NCBI GenBank assembly: GCA_012932295.1
Contig: JAAONU010000016.1
Coordinates: 39,277,241 to 39,341,240, forward strand
Source: Cyclina sinensis
Taxonomy: Eukaryota; Mollusca; Bivalvia; Venerida; Veneridae
Length of the DNA: 64,000 nt
Direction: 5' to 3'
This document shows positions 23,801-31,898 of this stretch, piece by piece; the first letter of the stretch is position 1, and every line of letters starts with the position of its first letter. Both the position numbers and the translations under genes were made by a program. Below the pieces are notes generated by a model that saw nothing but the letters and a program-made list of their open reading frames with translations, had not been told where the DNA came from and did no database searches.

Positions 23801-26030
23801 ATTTTTTTTTAAATTCTTTGTTTGTATTCTCAGACCCTAACCTACTGCCGATTGTGGAAGGAATTTCGTCGGATTCTTCTGTTTTATAGAACTGACCAAG
23901 GAGACTACGATTTTAATTTGTCTTCTCCAGTTACGCTCACAGTTATTAATTTTGAATGGACCCTAACAGCCTTACGAATGTTGATCAAAAGACTCGTATT
24001 CAAAGTGAAAGTGGTAAAACGGTGGACATGTAAACAAACTGTTCTGGTATATTTAGCAGAAAAGATATACTAGTTCATTATTTAAAAAAAACACACACAC
24101 ACATAAACCACAATTTCTTCGGTATCAGAACTAACAACAGCAGCAGCAACACTAAACAAAATGAAACACAAACGTTAGGTTTGATATATTTCTCAAGTAA
24201 ATTCTCCCCCTGTAAAAAGTGTTGCTCATATGAAGCAAGAATGTATCATTCTGTCAACGCATATGTCTGTTGTTGTTTTGTTTTATTCAGAGCTTATATC
24301 ATTGTCCTGTGCATACTCACAATATTATGGATTCCAGTGGTGAAAGCCGCTCAAGGGGGACAACTCTTCAGCTATATTGTTGTCGTGGAAGGTTTTATCA
24401 CAGCGCCTTTACCAATATTGTTTTGTCTTGTGGTTTTCTGGAATAGAACTACAGAGCAGGTAGGTTACTGTGATCGTGCGTTTTTTTATATTTGTGAAGT
24501 GTTCTGGAGTAATGTTACTTAAAAGTCTAAGACTAATCTGTCAAAAAAAAGACTTGTAAATGGCCGTGTTTGAGTGATTTCAGGGTAATACTTGGTTGAA
24601 AGCAACTTCAACTCTTTATTTGTTCTTTTGTTTTCTTTACTACCCGCATCCATTACCCGTACTTAATATTACGCAAAACTTTGTTCGGTCTATAATAATT
24701 CTTCTACTTTAACTGTGGTAATATGTCAACGGTCCGTCGCAATACTGGTCTTTTTAGACTTTCTATAGTTTTGTACTGGGTCATCAGTATATCGCTGAAA
24801 TGAGTAGAAGTGTAGAAATTCATTTATTTCGTTTAAACAACCTGCCTCACAGATTATTACAAAAAAATGTCTATCAATATAGGGTGCCTTTTATGGAATC
24901 ATCATAGCGAATCTGTGTGGTTTGGTACGGCTGATACTGGAAGTGATTTATCCTGTTCCTAACTGCGGAGAGGAGGACACGAGACCCGATTTTCTGTCGA
25001 AAGTTCACAGTTTTTACTATTCGGAGATGATTATGTTGCTACAGTTTGTACTCACCATCGTAATCAGTTTGTGCACGAAGCCTCTTTCTGAAGATGAGGT
25101 AATGACGTAGAAATGATAAGAGTCATATTTAGAGTCAGTAAACCGAAAGAAGTTAAGAAAGAATTTCTTCAAAGAAAGACTTTATTCAAATTCGCAAGGC
25201 ATATGAAAGAAACTATAAAAATCTTAGTTATGTCAGTAATAACACTGACCTTTACTATGACCTTTACAGATTCGCGGAACCACATGGTCGACACGTATAC
25301 GAGTGGACAAATTTAGGGGTGAAGAAGAAACGAGGTATTCTGCCAGGAATGAAATTGATGCCCATGTCAACATTGAGCTTGAAGTTGGCAAAGAATGTGA
25401 AACATCTTTGATTAAAGGTAGAGCTGTTTGTATTAAATATTTCAGAAAAATTGTGAAAAAAGAGAATGTTGCTGTTTAAAATGCTTCAAATTTGGTGCAT
25501 GGTAAACCGAAATAGATTTATTGTCGTCGTATTTTAATGACAACCTTCTACACTGTTAATGATTTTGATTACTGATTGATCGAGCAGTTTTAAAACAACG
25601 TAAATCAGCTTTCAATTTATTCCACAAATATGGACTGAAAATAAGATGAATTTCCTTATCTATGGACATGTTAGCAAGCCAGCGAGTGCATCACAACACA
25701 TTCGTCGACTTATTGTATAAGACATATGACTGACGACAGACTAATTTTAATATATAGATATATAAAGTCAAAAAGAAGTAAAATATATGTTTTCTAGGAG
25801 ATGCTGAGGAAGAAATAAGGCGGAATGGCTCGTGTACAGGTGGTTTATGTTCGAGCATTTACCAGCATCTCTGTGGTCTCACCGCCGACAACAGGGCAGC
25901 TATAGAGATCAAGGTTCAAGACAGGCAAACCTTTCTCAAAGAAACATCGAAAAGAGTTGTTACGATCAATAATTCTTTGGCAGTTTTGCTGGTTGCTACA
26001 ATAGCATTTTTGGTTGGATTTTATAAATAG
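5764..26030 (+). CDS. SLC5/SGLT-family sodium-solute cotransporter, 15 coding exons
   Basis: Plasma-membrane symporter that couples Na+ entry to uptake of a sugar or sugar-like solute. Exons: 5764-5844 or 8821-8901, 11709-11780, 12199-12303, 12735-12794, 14703-14807, 15518-15623, 15931-16011, 18195-18397, 21370-21505, 22953-23060, 23605-23755, 24291-24459, 24883-25098, 25270-25417, 25798-26030. All have GT-AG borders and phases that agree, giving 657 aa (human SGLT1 is 664). Recognisable throughout as the SGLT clade: SNIG and FEW motifs (N60, H65, E84), YTDT (D186), AWYW (Y266, W267), K297, cysteines 321/327/331/337, the SLTSIFNS sodium-site helix, and a last membrane helix at the C-terminus. 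The SGLT1 Gln457 equivalent is V433, so the substrate may not be glucose. Which SLC5A member it is cannot be decided here. Confidence 0.93.
5845..8820. other. Interval between the two alternative first exons
   Basis: Intron or promoter territory. Contains one minus-strand SINE (6919-7197) and, around 7538-7990, T-rich sequence with a GTT-repeat stretch. Upstream of exon 1b, bases 8560-8690 include a short tRNA-like phrase (GGGATTCAAACC) but no complete SINE. No coding exon seen. Confidence 0.6.
6919..7197 (-). mobile_element. tRNA-derived SINE, copy 1
   Basis: Read on the minus strand, the head (7197 downward) is tRNA-like, with GTGGTCCATTGGTAACGC as an A-box region and GAGTTCGATTCCC as a good B box. 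A conserved body follows (ACCGAGGTCCCATG, GGGTGTCTCTGGAATGGGAT) and a tail beside (TAGA)-like bases. The same element occurs at 12842, 22688 and 32180. Non-autonomous; no ORF. Confidence 0.85.
8821..8901 (+). CDS. SLC5 alternative first coding exon 1b
   Basis: Encodes residues 1-27 ([18 protein letters not shown]...W), with donor gtaagt and phase 0, matching exon 2. ATG context aaaaATGG. It is the nearer of the two first exons and so the default start. Differences from exon 1a are mostly synonymous (only residues 2, 3, 19 and 26 change), which suggests both copies are used. Confidence 0.88.
9664..9696. repeat. Perfect 11-bp inverted repeat
   Basis: AACCGAATATT (9664-9674) pairs with AATATTCGGTT (9686-9696) around an 11-base spacer. 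It would fold as a hairpin in RNA or DNA. Probably a small foldback remnant. Confidence 0.7.
9836..9900. repeat. Short inverted repeat, CCGCGAGGA arms
   Basis: CCGCGAGGA (9836-9844) and TCCTCGCGG (9892-9900) face each other 47 bases apart, flanked by AT-rich sequence. CpG-containing arms like these occur at ends of small MITE-like elements in molluscs; this is a guess. Confidence 0.45.
10661..10836. mobile_element. 176-bp palindromic foldback element
   Basis: Arms from 10661 to 10740 mirror 10758 to 10836. GGAAATAGATTTTAA pairs with TTAAAATCTATTTCC at the outer ends and ATGCGTAGTTATTTAATCAC with GTGATTAAATTACTACGCAT at the inner ends. The 17-base loop holds AGGCCTACGGCCT. Mid-arm mismatches show age. 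No ORF; a MITE-like origin is likely. Confidence 0.7.
11709..11780 (+). CDS. SLC5 exon 2
   Basis: Residues 28-51, from [18 protein letters not shown] to WFA. This is the family-typical first cytoplasmic loop with the FLAGR motif just before the second membrane helix. Acceptor tacag, donor gtaagt, phase 0 on both sides. Confidence 0.93.
12199..12303 (+). CDS. SLC5 exon 3
   Basis: Residues 52-86, carrying the SLC5 signature helix. N60, H65 and E84 align with SGLT1 N78, H83 and E102 at a constant offset of 18, all sugar-site residues. SEHF stands where SGLT1 has SGHF. Donor gtacgt, phase 0. Confidence 0.95.
12304..12734. other. SLC5 intron 3
   Basis: 431 bases, AT-rich. A 68-codon chance frame runs through it. 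Nothing recognised. Confidence 0.7.
12735..12794 (+). CDS. SLC5 exon 4
   Basis: Residues 87-106 ([20 protein letters not shown]), one hydrophobic helix matching the SGLT segment before VxTxPEY. Acceptor ttcag, donor gtaagt, phase 0. Confidence 0.92.
12842..13096 (+). mobile_element. tRNA-derived SINE, copy 2
   Basis: Head GGGAGCGGATCAGTGGTCC with a tRNA-like fold region, a B-box-like GAGATCGATACCCC, a shared body (ACATTAAACCGAGGTCCC, GGGGTGTCTCTGGAAC) and a tail ending CGATAAATAAAC. Same family as 6919-7197, opposite strand. It runs directly into a tetranucleotide microsatellite. Confidence 0.88.
13097..13154. repeat. Compound microsatellite (AGAC)n(AGGT)n(AGAT)n
   Basis: Three successive tetranucleotide blocks that differ by single steps follow the SINE tail without a gap, suggesting growth and mutation of the SINE's own tail. 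Confidence 0.9.
14703..14807 (+). CDS. SLC5 exon 5
   Basis: Residues 107-141, starting [18 protein letters not shown] and ending HIVSRLS. The LPEYxxKRFG motif is diagnostic of SGLT-type transporters. Acceptor tttag, donor gtaaaa, phase 0. Confidence 0.95.
14808..15517. other. SLC5 intron 5
   Basis: 710 bases of AT-rich non-coding sequence; no repeat family recognised. Confidence 0.65.
15518..15623 (+). CDS. SLC5 exon 6
   Basis: Residues 142-177 ([17 protein letters not shown]...TIL), a membrane helix and short loop in the family. Acceptor tgcag, donor gtaacc, phase 1. Confidence 0.94.
15931..16011 (+). CDS. SLC5 exon 7
   Basis: Residues 177-204 ([17 protein letters not shown]...MGLS). D186 aligns with SGLT1 D204, a conserved acidic residue important for Na+/H+ coupling. 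Phase 1 at both ends; donor gtaagt. Confidence 0.95.
16012..18194. other. SLC5 intron 7
   Basis: Non-coding, 2.2 kb. Contains the foldback element at 16297-16910. The rest has short scattered ORFs only. Confidence 0.7.
16297..16910. mobile_element. Foldback element with nested inverted repeats
   Basis: ACTTATGTTGAGGTCAATAT (16297-16316) pairs with the reverse complement just downstream (about 16377-16395). The CATGTAAAAATGATATTGACC phrase near 16334 is echoed inverted near 16879-16905 (GGTCAATATCAATTTTTAGG). The outer boundaries are not certain. MITE-like, no ORF. Confidence 0.5.
18195..18397 (+). CDS. SLC5 exon 8
   Basis: Residues 204-271: an extracellular loop with an N-glycosylation sequon at N229 (NST), C232, the PWP turn, then AWYWICDQ. 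Y266 and W267 align with SGLT1 Y290 and W291 (offset 24). Begins phase 1, ends phase 0, donor gtaata. Confidence 0.95.
18398..18867. other. SLC5 intron 8, 5' part
   Basis: 470 bases before the large element that fills the rest of this intron. Nothing recognised. Confidence 0.65.
18868..21069 (+). mobile_element. Hairpin/(GTCC)n/core-repeat element A (pearl/HINE-like)
   Basis: Starts with a near-perfect hairpin AGCTCACCTGAGCAC..GTGCTCAGGGTAAGC, then a (GTCC)n-rich stretch, then several ~160-bp core repeats (phrases GACCTCTACCAAGTTTGTTC, CAGAAACCACAAGGCCTAG), and ends CTCAGGTGAGCGAT plus a GGGCCATCATTGCCC hairpin and TCTTGTT. The first and last 11 bases are inverted (GCTCACCTGAG/CTCAGGTGAGC). 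A second family (TTATGCCTCCCCCC with its own GTCTGTCTGTC run) joins at about 20117. No ORF survives. Same layout as copies B-G. Assignment to Helitron-type HINEs is inference from architecture. Confidence 0.8.
21370..21505 (+). CDS. SLC5 exon 9
   Basis: Residues 272-317, [18 protein letters not shown] through [13 protein letters not shown]297 aligns with SGLT1 K321, which contacts sugar. VQRxLAAKN is strongly family-specific. Acceptor gacag, donor gtaaat, phase 1. Confidence 0.96.
21506..22559. other. SLC5 intron 9, 5' part
   Basis: Non-coding, with a TATA-rich run near 21520-21550. The 126-codon minus-strand frame across 21451-21831 overlaps exon 9 antisense and has no family features. Confidence 0.6.
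22560..22680 (+). mobile_element. SINE 3' fragment
   Basis: Ends with TTGCGTCGGTCATGTGG and CGATAAATAAACTCAGATAG, matching the tail of the SINE family (GGCGTCGGTCATATG in copy 1). The head is missing. A complete copy begins a few bases later. Confidence 0.55.
22688..22925 (+). mobile_element. tRNA-derived SINE, copy 4 (diverged)
   Basis: GGGCGGATAAATAGTCCAGC head, degraded B box (CACAAGTTCGCTTC), body AGAACCAGAAGTGTCTCTGG, tail GATAAATAAATTC. It lies about 30 bases before the exon 10 acceptor. The most diverged of the four copies. Confidence 0.8.
22953..23060 (+). CDS. SLC5 exon 10
   Basis: Residues 317-353. Cysteines 321, 327, 331 and 337 align one for one with SGLT1 C345, C351, C355 and C361, followed by [14 protein letters not shown]. 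This is the cysteine-rich extracellular loop. Phase 1 at both ends; donor gtaata. Confidence 0.96.
23061..23604. other. SLC5 intron 10
   Basis: 544 AT-rich bases; no repeat or exon recognised. Confidence 0.7.
23605..23755 (+). CDS. SLC5 exon 11
   Basis: Residues 353-403. Helix [20 protein letters not shown] carries the second sodium site: T368 and S369 stand for SGLT1 S392 and S393. The [12 protein letters not shown] segment follows. Ends phase 2, donor gtagtc. Confidence 0.95.
23756..24290. other. SLC5 intron 11
   Basis: 535 bases; a short (AC)n run near 24091 and a CAGCAGCAGCAAC patch near 24137. No exon; the 83-codon frame at 23822 is a chance frame. Confidence 0.65.
24291..24459 (+). 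CDS. SLC5 exon 12, with substituted sugar-site residue
   Basis: Residues 403-459. [20 protein letters not shown] aligns without gaps with the SGLT1 helix in which Gln457 contacts sugar. Here S430, V433 and E436 replace D454, Q457 and T460 (offset 24, the same as in flanking exons). Phase 0 at the end, donor gtaggt. Confidence 0.95.
24460..24882. other. SLC5 intron 12
   Basis: 423 bases; nothing recognised. Confidence 0.7.
24883..25098 (+). CDS. SLC5 exon 13
   Basis: Residues 460-531: [20 protein letters not shown] helix, an extracellular loop with a single Cys (NCGEED), then [19 protein letters not shown] helix and the TKPLSEDE end typical of this family. Phase 0 both sides; donor gtaatg. 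Confidence 0.95.
25270..25417 (+). CDS. SLC5 exon 14
   Basis: Residues 532-581, a hydrophilic cytoplasmic segment starting [20 protein letters not shown]. The long loop before the last helix varies in all SGLTs. Acceptor tacag, donor gtagag, phase 1. Confidence 0.88.
25418..25797. other. SLC5 intron 14
   Basis: 380 AT-rich bases; nothing recognised. Confidence 0.7.
25798..26030 (+). CDS. SLC5 exon 15, terminal coding exon
   Basis: Residues 581-657 and TAG stop. A cytoplasmic stretch with a CTGGLC motif, then the C-terminal membrane helix [20 protein letters not shown], which ends the protein exactly as in SGLT-type transporters. Its presence shows the gene is complete at the 3' end. Confidence 0.93.
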
Positions 26031-26850
26031 ATAATGCTGGGTTCTGTTCTTTCAAGTGCATAAGACCAATATGTCTTTGATACAGTTTCTTTTTCAGCCA
26101 GTTAGGTCAAGAAACAAGGATTGTTTTCAATTTATTTATCAAGCTAGAAGATGTTGAACTAAGCTGGGTTTGAGAACTACTCAGATTGGTGCGGAATATT
26201 AAAAGGGCTGTTATTAGCTATGGTCTTTGAAGAAACGAAAAATCAAATTATTATAATGATCGTATGCATTAATATTGCCGTTTTGTACGTTTCTCTAACT
26301 GTTGTGATCTTTTTTTTTTACTTTATCATTGGCTCATGGGTGTTCAAGGGATTTGCCAAGGACCACTAAATGGTTGGTTGAAACTCCCGATTAATATTTT
26401 GCACCCGTTTTAATCTTAAGCTTGTTCTTCCATTACTATTTCCTTCAGTTCAGTAAGAATTATGTTTTCGCTTCATTGTCACCAACTTGCAAGAAAGTAG
26501 GTAAAATACCATTAGAAAAATACACTTTCCTGTCTATTTGAATTGACTGATATATTTATCGATAAACTAATTTACTATAATGTACTTGAGGGGCAAAATA
26601 AATTTCCTTGCCAATGTGTCGTGTCTTTCTGCACTCTTAATAGCATTTTAACCTATGTTAATGAATTGCTACTTCCATTATTCAATGTGTTCATATATTA
26701 TTCTCTAAATGAACATGTTCTATTATAAATTTGTACATCGTAACATTCATTTGTTATATTTTTGCAAAGCTTTTTATATACACTTTATATGTTGAAGTAA
26801 AGTTGTAACAGCGAATGCACAAATAAATATCTATCTTGTTGTAAAATGTC
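26031..26850 (+). other. SLC5 3' UTR
   Basis: AT-rich, free of interspersed elements. AATAAA occurs at 26597-26602 and 26822-26827, so alternative ends about 230 bases apart are possible. Confidence 0.6.
26822..26827 (+). promoter_or_regulatory. Polyadenylation signal AATAAA of SLC5 gene
   Basis: Canonical hexamer about 790 bases after the stop, followed by T/GT-rich bases. An earlier AATAAA at 26597-26602 is an alternative. Confidence 0.5.
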
Positions 26851-27260
26851 TTATCATGTCTGTATAATCTGTTTTGAATGATGTAATGCTGTCAGTCAAT
26901 ATTTTACCATTTTAATGTACTATCAAAAGAATTTTATTCGAGAAACCATTTAATTTGTCGAGACCTATGTTGTCCACTATATTTTTCTATTTATCTTTCC
27001 AATGTCGATAAATCATCAAATTCACTTCCTTTAAAGTTGACTGTGTTTGTTAAAACCACGCCAAAATCTAAGCTTACGATTTTTACCGCGGTACTAAAAT
27101 TTGTAAATTTTAGCTATGAAAAAAGAAAAATATCAAGTAGTACGAAGATATATTTTACCGTATAGTTTGTGAACAGTTTATTTTGCACGAGTATGAAGTG
27201 AAACTGGTAGATAATGGCAAAAATTACTGTCGGAATTACCTGATTGTTAGATTTATAACT
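26851..27260. other. Intergenic, nothing recognised
   Basis: About 400 AT-rich bases between the transporter 3' end and element K. Confidence 0.6.
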
Positions 27261-29740
27261 AACAAGAGCTGTCACAGGAAATTGACATATGCCCCCGAAA
27301 TGTAGCTTTGAATTGAAACTGGTGTAAATATATAATTGAATATGCCTGTGGAAAAGAGATCAGACAAAAAATAGAGCACGAACTGAAGGTAAATGGTAAA
27401 GTAATGTTTTTCTGCTTCAAATTCTTATATGAAGGTTGAAGACATAATTATTCAATGAAATAGAAAGCTGGGAGTTTGGTCTTGAATATGAACAACATTG
27501 TTTTATTCCCAACCCCTACTGGTGTTTTATATATAACAAGGCCTGGTGACAAACATTCTGGTTTCAATAAAATCCCCCAAGCAGTTTTGGAGATGAAGCT
27601 TGGACAAGATCTTAATACAGAGGTTATAGTAAACAAGACCTGTCCCCAGACAGCACGCTCCACTTTTCTCAGTGCTGGATAATAAATTTTAAGCCAAGTC
27701 AAACAAGAGACAAGAGGCCCAAGTGAAAAAAATATTTGAGTGGGGGAGGGCAAGTACCTAGTCATATAAGATGATTTTTTTTTTTTTTTTTTTTTTTGGG
27801 GGGGGGGGGGGTAACGTGGTAGGGAGGTAAGAGAGGGGGTCCCCATGCATTTGGGAGTCAAGTACCTATGTATTAAAAAAAAATAATCGAAAAAAATTGG
27901 TTTATAAAAAAAGTTTGTTTCAAAGCTTAAGAAGGCCCTTCCCAATACAGAAAAAATATTACTTTTTTGCCGGGGTGGGGGGTAAAGTAACTTCAAACCT
28001 ACATATTTAAAAAAAATATTTTTTGGAGGGGGGGTGTGGTTAATGCCTTGGGGGGGGGAGTCAAGTCACTTCATACCTACATATTTAAAAAAAAATTCTT
28101 TTGGAGGGGGGGGGGGAGTTAATGCCCCCGGGGCGGGAGAGCGGGGAAGGGGGGAGTCAAGTCACTTCATACCTACATATTTAAAAGTAAAGTACCTACA
28201 TTTTTATAAAAAAATATAATTATAATAAAAAAAATAATGGGGGGGGGCGGTAATGCCAGGGCTGGGGGTCCCCAAGCAGAGGGGAGGTTGAAGGAGGGTG
28301 GGGGGGAGTACTTATTCATCCTATGTAAGTTTAAGTTTATTTCTAGGCTTAAGAAGTTTTTTCCTTATATATAAGTATAAGCAAAATCAAGTGTCCCCTG
28401 GGATGGGGCTAATTTTGACCCCCAGGGACATGGGTACCAACAATCTTTGCAGGGTTCTTGCTGGTGATCAAGTATTTCAAGTTTGAATGGAATATCTTTG
28501 ACACTTTTTGAGAAATGGACATTAACAAAAAGGTAAACCAAAATTTTAAGTTGAAAAAAGCGGCATAACTTTGCAAAAATAAATTTTGAGGGTTATCTGC
28601 CCTTGAGAAATGGTGTCGCTTTTGAAAGTGAACATGTATTCCTAATTTGAAGTAAATGGCTTCGATAGTTTCTGAGAAATGGACCTTAACAAAAAGGTTC
28701 ACTGACGCCAACGAGGGGGTCATGACAATAGCTCCACGTTTTTTCTTCGAAAAGTGGAGCTAAAAATGACTAAGGGCCCATAACTCTGCCAAAAATAATC
28801 CGACCAGAAACTCCTGACGATATGCACAGCTAGGTTTGGTGACTAACATATCTGTGTAGTTTCAATGAAATCCTCCAGTGCTTTTGGAGATGAAGCGTGG
28901 ACAAGATTTTAATATAGAAGTTAGTGTAAAATATGACAAAGTGCCCATAACTCTGCCAAAAATATTCAGAGCAAAAACTCCTTAAGACAAGCACAACAAG
29001 GCTTGGTGACAAACATTCCTGTGAAGTTTCAATGAAATCCTCCAAGCGGTTTTGGAGATGAAGTGTGGACAAGTTTTTAATATTAAAGTTAGAGTAAAAA
29101 ATGACTAAGGGCCCATAACTCTGCCAAAAATAATCCGAGCAGAGACTCCTGACAATATGCACAACCAGGCTTGGTGACAAACATTCCTGTGAAGTTTCAA
29201 AAAAATTCTCCAAGCTGTTTTGGAGATGAAGTGTGGACAAGTTTTTAATATAGAAGTTAGAGTAAAAAATGACTAAGGGCCCATATCTCTGCCAAAAATA
29301 ATCCGAGCAGAGACTCTTGACAATATGCACAACAAGGCTTGGTGACAAACATTCCTGTGAAGTTTCAATGAAATTCTCCAAGCTGATTTGGAGATGAAGT
29401 GTGGACAAGACTTTAATATAGAAGTTAGAGTAAAAAAACGACTACGTGCCAATAACTCTGCCAAAAAAATCCGAGCGGAATCTCCTAACGATATGGACAA
29501 CTAGGCTTGGTGACAAACACTCCGGTTAATTTTCAATGAAATCCCTCAAGCGGTTTTTGAGACGAAGCGAGGACAAGATTTAACTGTAAAAAATGACTAA
29601 GTGCCCATAACTCTGCCAAAAATAAATCGAGCTTTTGGAGATGAAGCGAGGACAAGATTTTACAGGACAGACGGACGGAGGGGCGGACGGACGGAAGGAC
29701 AGACAGTGCGATTACTTTATGCCTCCCTTCGGGGGCATAA
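27261..29740 (-). mobile_element. Core-repeat/(ACGG)n element K, reversed orientation, with G-tract insert
   Basis: Begins AACAAGAGCTGTCACAGG then ATATGCCCCCGAAA, has about six ~167-bp core repeats (phrases CTCTGCCAAAAATAATCCGA and TTGGTGACAAACATTCCTG near 28762, 28932, 29098, 29265, 29433, 29588), then (ACGG)n at 29665-29695 and a terminal hairpin GCCTCCCTTCGGGGGC (29721-29736). This is the same architecture as elements A-G in the opposite direction. A poly-T/poly-G and G-rich repeat block (27774-28320) sits inside. The long open frames here are repeat products, not genes. Confidence 0.75.
27775..28320. repeat. G-tract-rich imperfect repeat block
   Basis: T23 followed directly by G14 (27775-27811), then repeated units combining a run of 6-14 G with ACCTACATATTTAAAA and AAGTCACTTC phrases (27960-28200). 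Several closely spaced G-runs make quadruplex folding on the plus strand plausible. Homopolymer lengths may be unreliable in an assembly. Confidence 0.7.
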
Positions 29741-30668
29741 AAATCTGTTCGATGACCATAAATCAGTTTTAGTTCAAAGATTTCTATTGCAGCAGACTAG
29801 ACAATTACACGCGTTTTGGGGAAGGTCAAACGAACGATCAAAATAAGACGTATAATGCTAGTTATGTGTTCTCTTAGTTTAAAGACAATGCAAAGAACTA
29901 ATACAGGCCTGTATTGGTGTTTGACTTCTTTGACAGGGTCAGCACGATTATAAACATGAAAGAATGCCAGTCTCTTATTACTTTTGATAAGAAATTAACA
30001 TAATATTGAAGAAACTATAGAATGTCAGTAATGAGTGCTGTTTTGCTTAGTTTACGTAAAGGATTTATTTTTATTTACAACAGTGTCATTTCATATATAA
30101 CACACGATTTGTCAACAACTCTTGTCCTACTATCTACAGCCCATTGTTTTTGGACGTAGACATTCAGCATCTAAGAACAAAAGTGAAAGTAAGGAAAAGC
30201 GTTTGAAGGGTTTACAAAAGTGTGTTAGTTTAAATTGATAAAGATAAGAATTTCAGGTACTGTGGGAACAGTGAGCAGATATCAGGCTATATAGAGCTGC
30301 TCAATGTTGGGGCGAGGGCAATAAGTGCTTAACGAAGTGAGTAGTTCTTGTTATGATTTATGACCTGAGGTGTTCATGATATGAAAAAGTTACAGAAAAA
30401 GATCAATGTCAGGGATTGCCACAAGTAAATTTTATATGCCAGCGTAAATTGGTCAACCGTTTAACGTTATCCGTTTTGTTGAGAAATATGGGCAGTTAAA
30501 TTCAAATTATTATACTAACATTTCTATTCGAATAAAAGTGATTTTTATAATTCGATATAAATGTGCCGTTTTGGCTGTGTGTCGTTTTATGCTTATAAAT
30601 TTGAGAGCGCATTTTATTTACTTTTATTATATAGTATTTGTGGATAAAAAAATATCTTTAGGATGATC
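29741..30668. other. Intergenic, nothing recognised
   Basis: AT-rich non-coding sequence with no long frames or repeat family that I can name. Confidence 0.6.
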
Positions 30669-30976
30669 CATTTCGTCCTTGAATACGGTCCGTTTCATAA
30701 TGTGGTTCGTTTGTTTCAAAATATGGTCTGTTTCGTCTCATAATGTGGTTCGTTTGTCTCAAAATATGGTCTGTTTCGTCTCATAATGTGGTTCGTTTGT
30801 CTCAAAATATGGTCTGTTTCGTCTCATAATGTGGTTCGTTTGTCTCAAAATATGGTCTGTTTCGTCTCATAATGTGGTTCGTTTGTCTCAAAATATGGTC
30901 TGTTCCGTGTTTCGTCTTATAATGTGGTTCGTTTGTCTCAAAATATGGTCTGTTTCGTCTGGTCCGTTTCATCCCA
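30669..30976. repeat. 43-bp dimeric minisatellite, 6-7 copies
   Basis: Each unit joins two related halves: TTTCGTCTCATAATGTGGT and TCGTTTGTCTCAAAATATGG, both of the form TTYGTCTCAWAATRTGG. Copies at 30697, 30740, 30783, 30826, 30869 are nearly identical; the last is displaced by an extra TGTTCCG. Peptide repeats on either strand are by-products. Confidence 0.9.
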
Positions 30977-31813
30977 TCGTCCGTACCTACGTCCGTCAGC
31001 CTTACAGTTGGTCTGGGGCTTCGTACAAGAAAAAGGGATGGACTAGATGAGTTGTCTGTCATTATCATCGACAAATATAGATGTGCAAATCATGAATTTA
31101 ATAAAATTGCAGTTCAAATATTGTTTTGAATTTAAAGAAGAGAAATCAATAAAATTGTAGTTAAAAGATTGTTTTAAAAAAAGTAATAATAATAATAATA
31201 ATAATAATAATTAAAGCAAATAGACTAGATGAGTTCAACTGAGATCAACTCGACAAAATGTTTACGTTAATTTAACCTGATCGCACTGATTTTGTCCAAC
31301 ACAGTGGTTCGGCACGTCACAGTTTGCCAATGGTATTCAGTATTTTTTACGCAATTCTAAGCATTTAATAAACACTGAGAGTCCATTATACACATGTATA
31401 CACCATCAAGTGTATATAAAATGTATTAACTGTATATAAAATTCATGCTGAAATTACTTTGTCAACGCTAGTTGTTTTTAAAAGCTAAGCTTTTTACCTC
31501 TACGTTGAAAACATATGAAGCTACCTGCACATAATGCTCTGACGAGTGTGCTGCAGTATGAATAGATAGATAGATAGGATACTAGGTGAGAAACAAAGGT
31601 ATTGACGACCCCTGGGATTCCTGCGTGATTATACTGCAACAAGGATCCGGTCTTCAGTCGTAAGTGTAAACACTTTTTGGAGACTTCTGGTATTTACTTG
31701 ATTTTAGGTAATTGGTAACTGCAAGAAATTACTGTTAGTGGGTATTATATCAACACCGGTTGTGTGAAAATCAAAATTCACGATTTTCACGAATCTTTCT
31801 GAATTTTCACGCC
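30977..31813 (+). promoter_or_regulatory. Upstream region of NUP42
   Basis: Contains (TAA)n at 31181-31210 and (GATA)n at 31563-31577. Just before the ATG, GTGAAAATC (31764-31772) and GATTTTCAC (31782-31790) form a 9-bp hairpin. No TATA box at a typical distance. The transcription start is not determinable. Confidence 0.35.
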
Positions 31814-31898
31814 ATGGTAGTTTGCAGATTTTTCTTGCAAGGAAATTGTCGCTATGGAAACCAGTGTTGGAATGAACACCCGAGTGGAGGAAACCAAG
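31814..31898 (+). CDS. NUP42: NUP42 exon 1, CCCH zinc finger
   Basis: Residues 1-29. The complete CCCH finger is in this exon. ATG context gccATGG is strong. Donor gtgagt, phase 1. Confidence 0.95.

Noticed and set aside
27448..27996. 182-codon minus-strand open frame with a lysine run
   Set aside because: It runs through the T/G homopolymers and core repeats of element K and has no domain; it is a repeat artefact.
28830..29408. 192-codon minus-strand open frame
   Set aside because: It is generated by ~167-bp core repeats of element K; its segments repeat with the DNA period and match no protein family I know.
30802..31074. 90-codon minus-strand frame rich in RRNRPYFETNEPHYETK
   Set aside because: Product of the 43-bp dimeric minisatellite.
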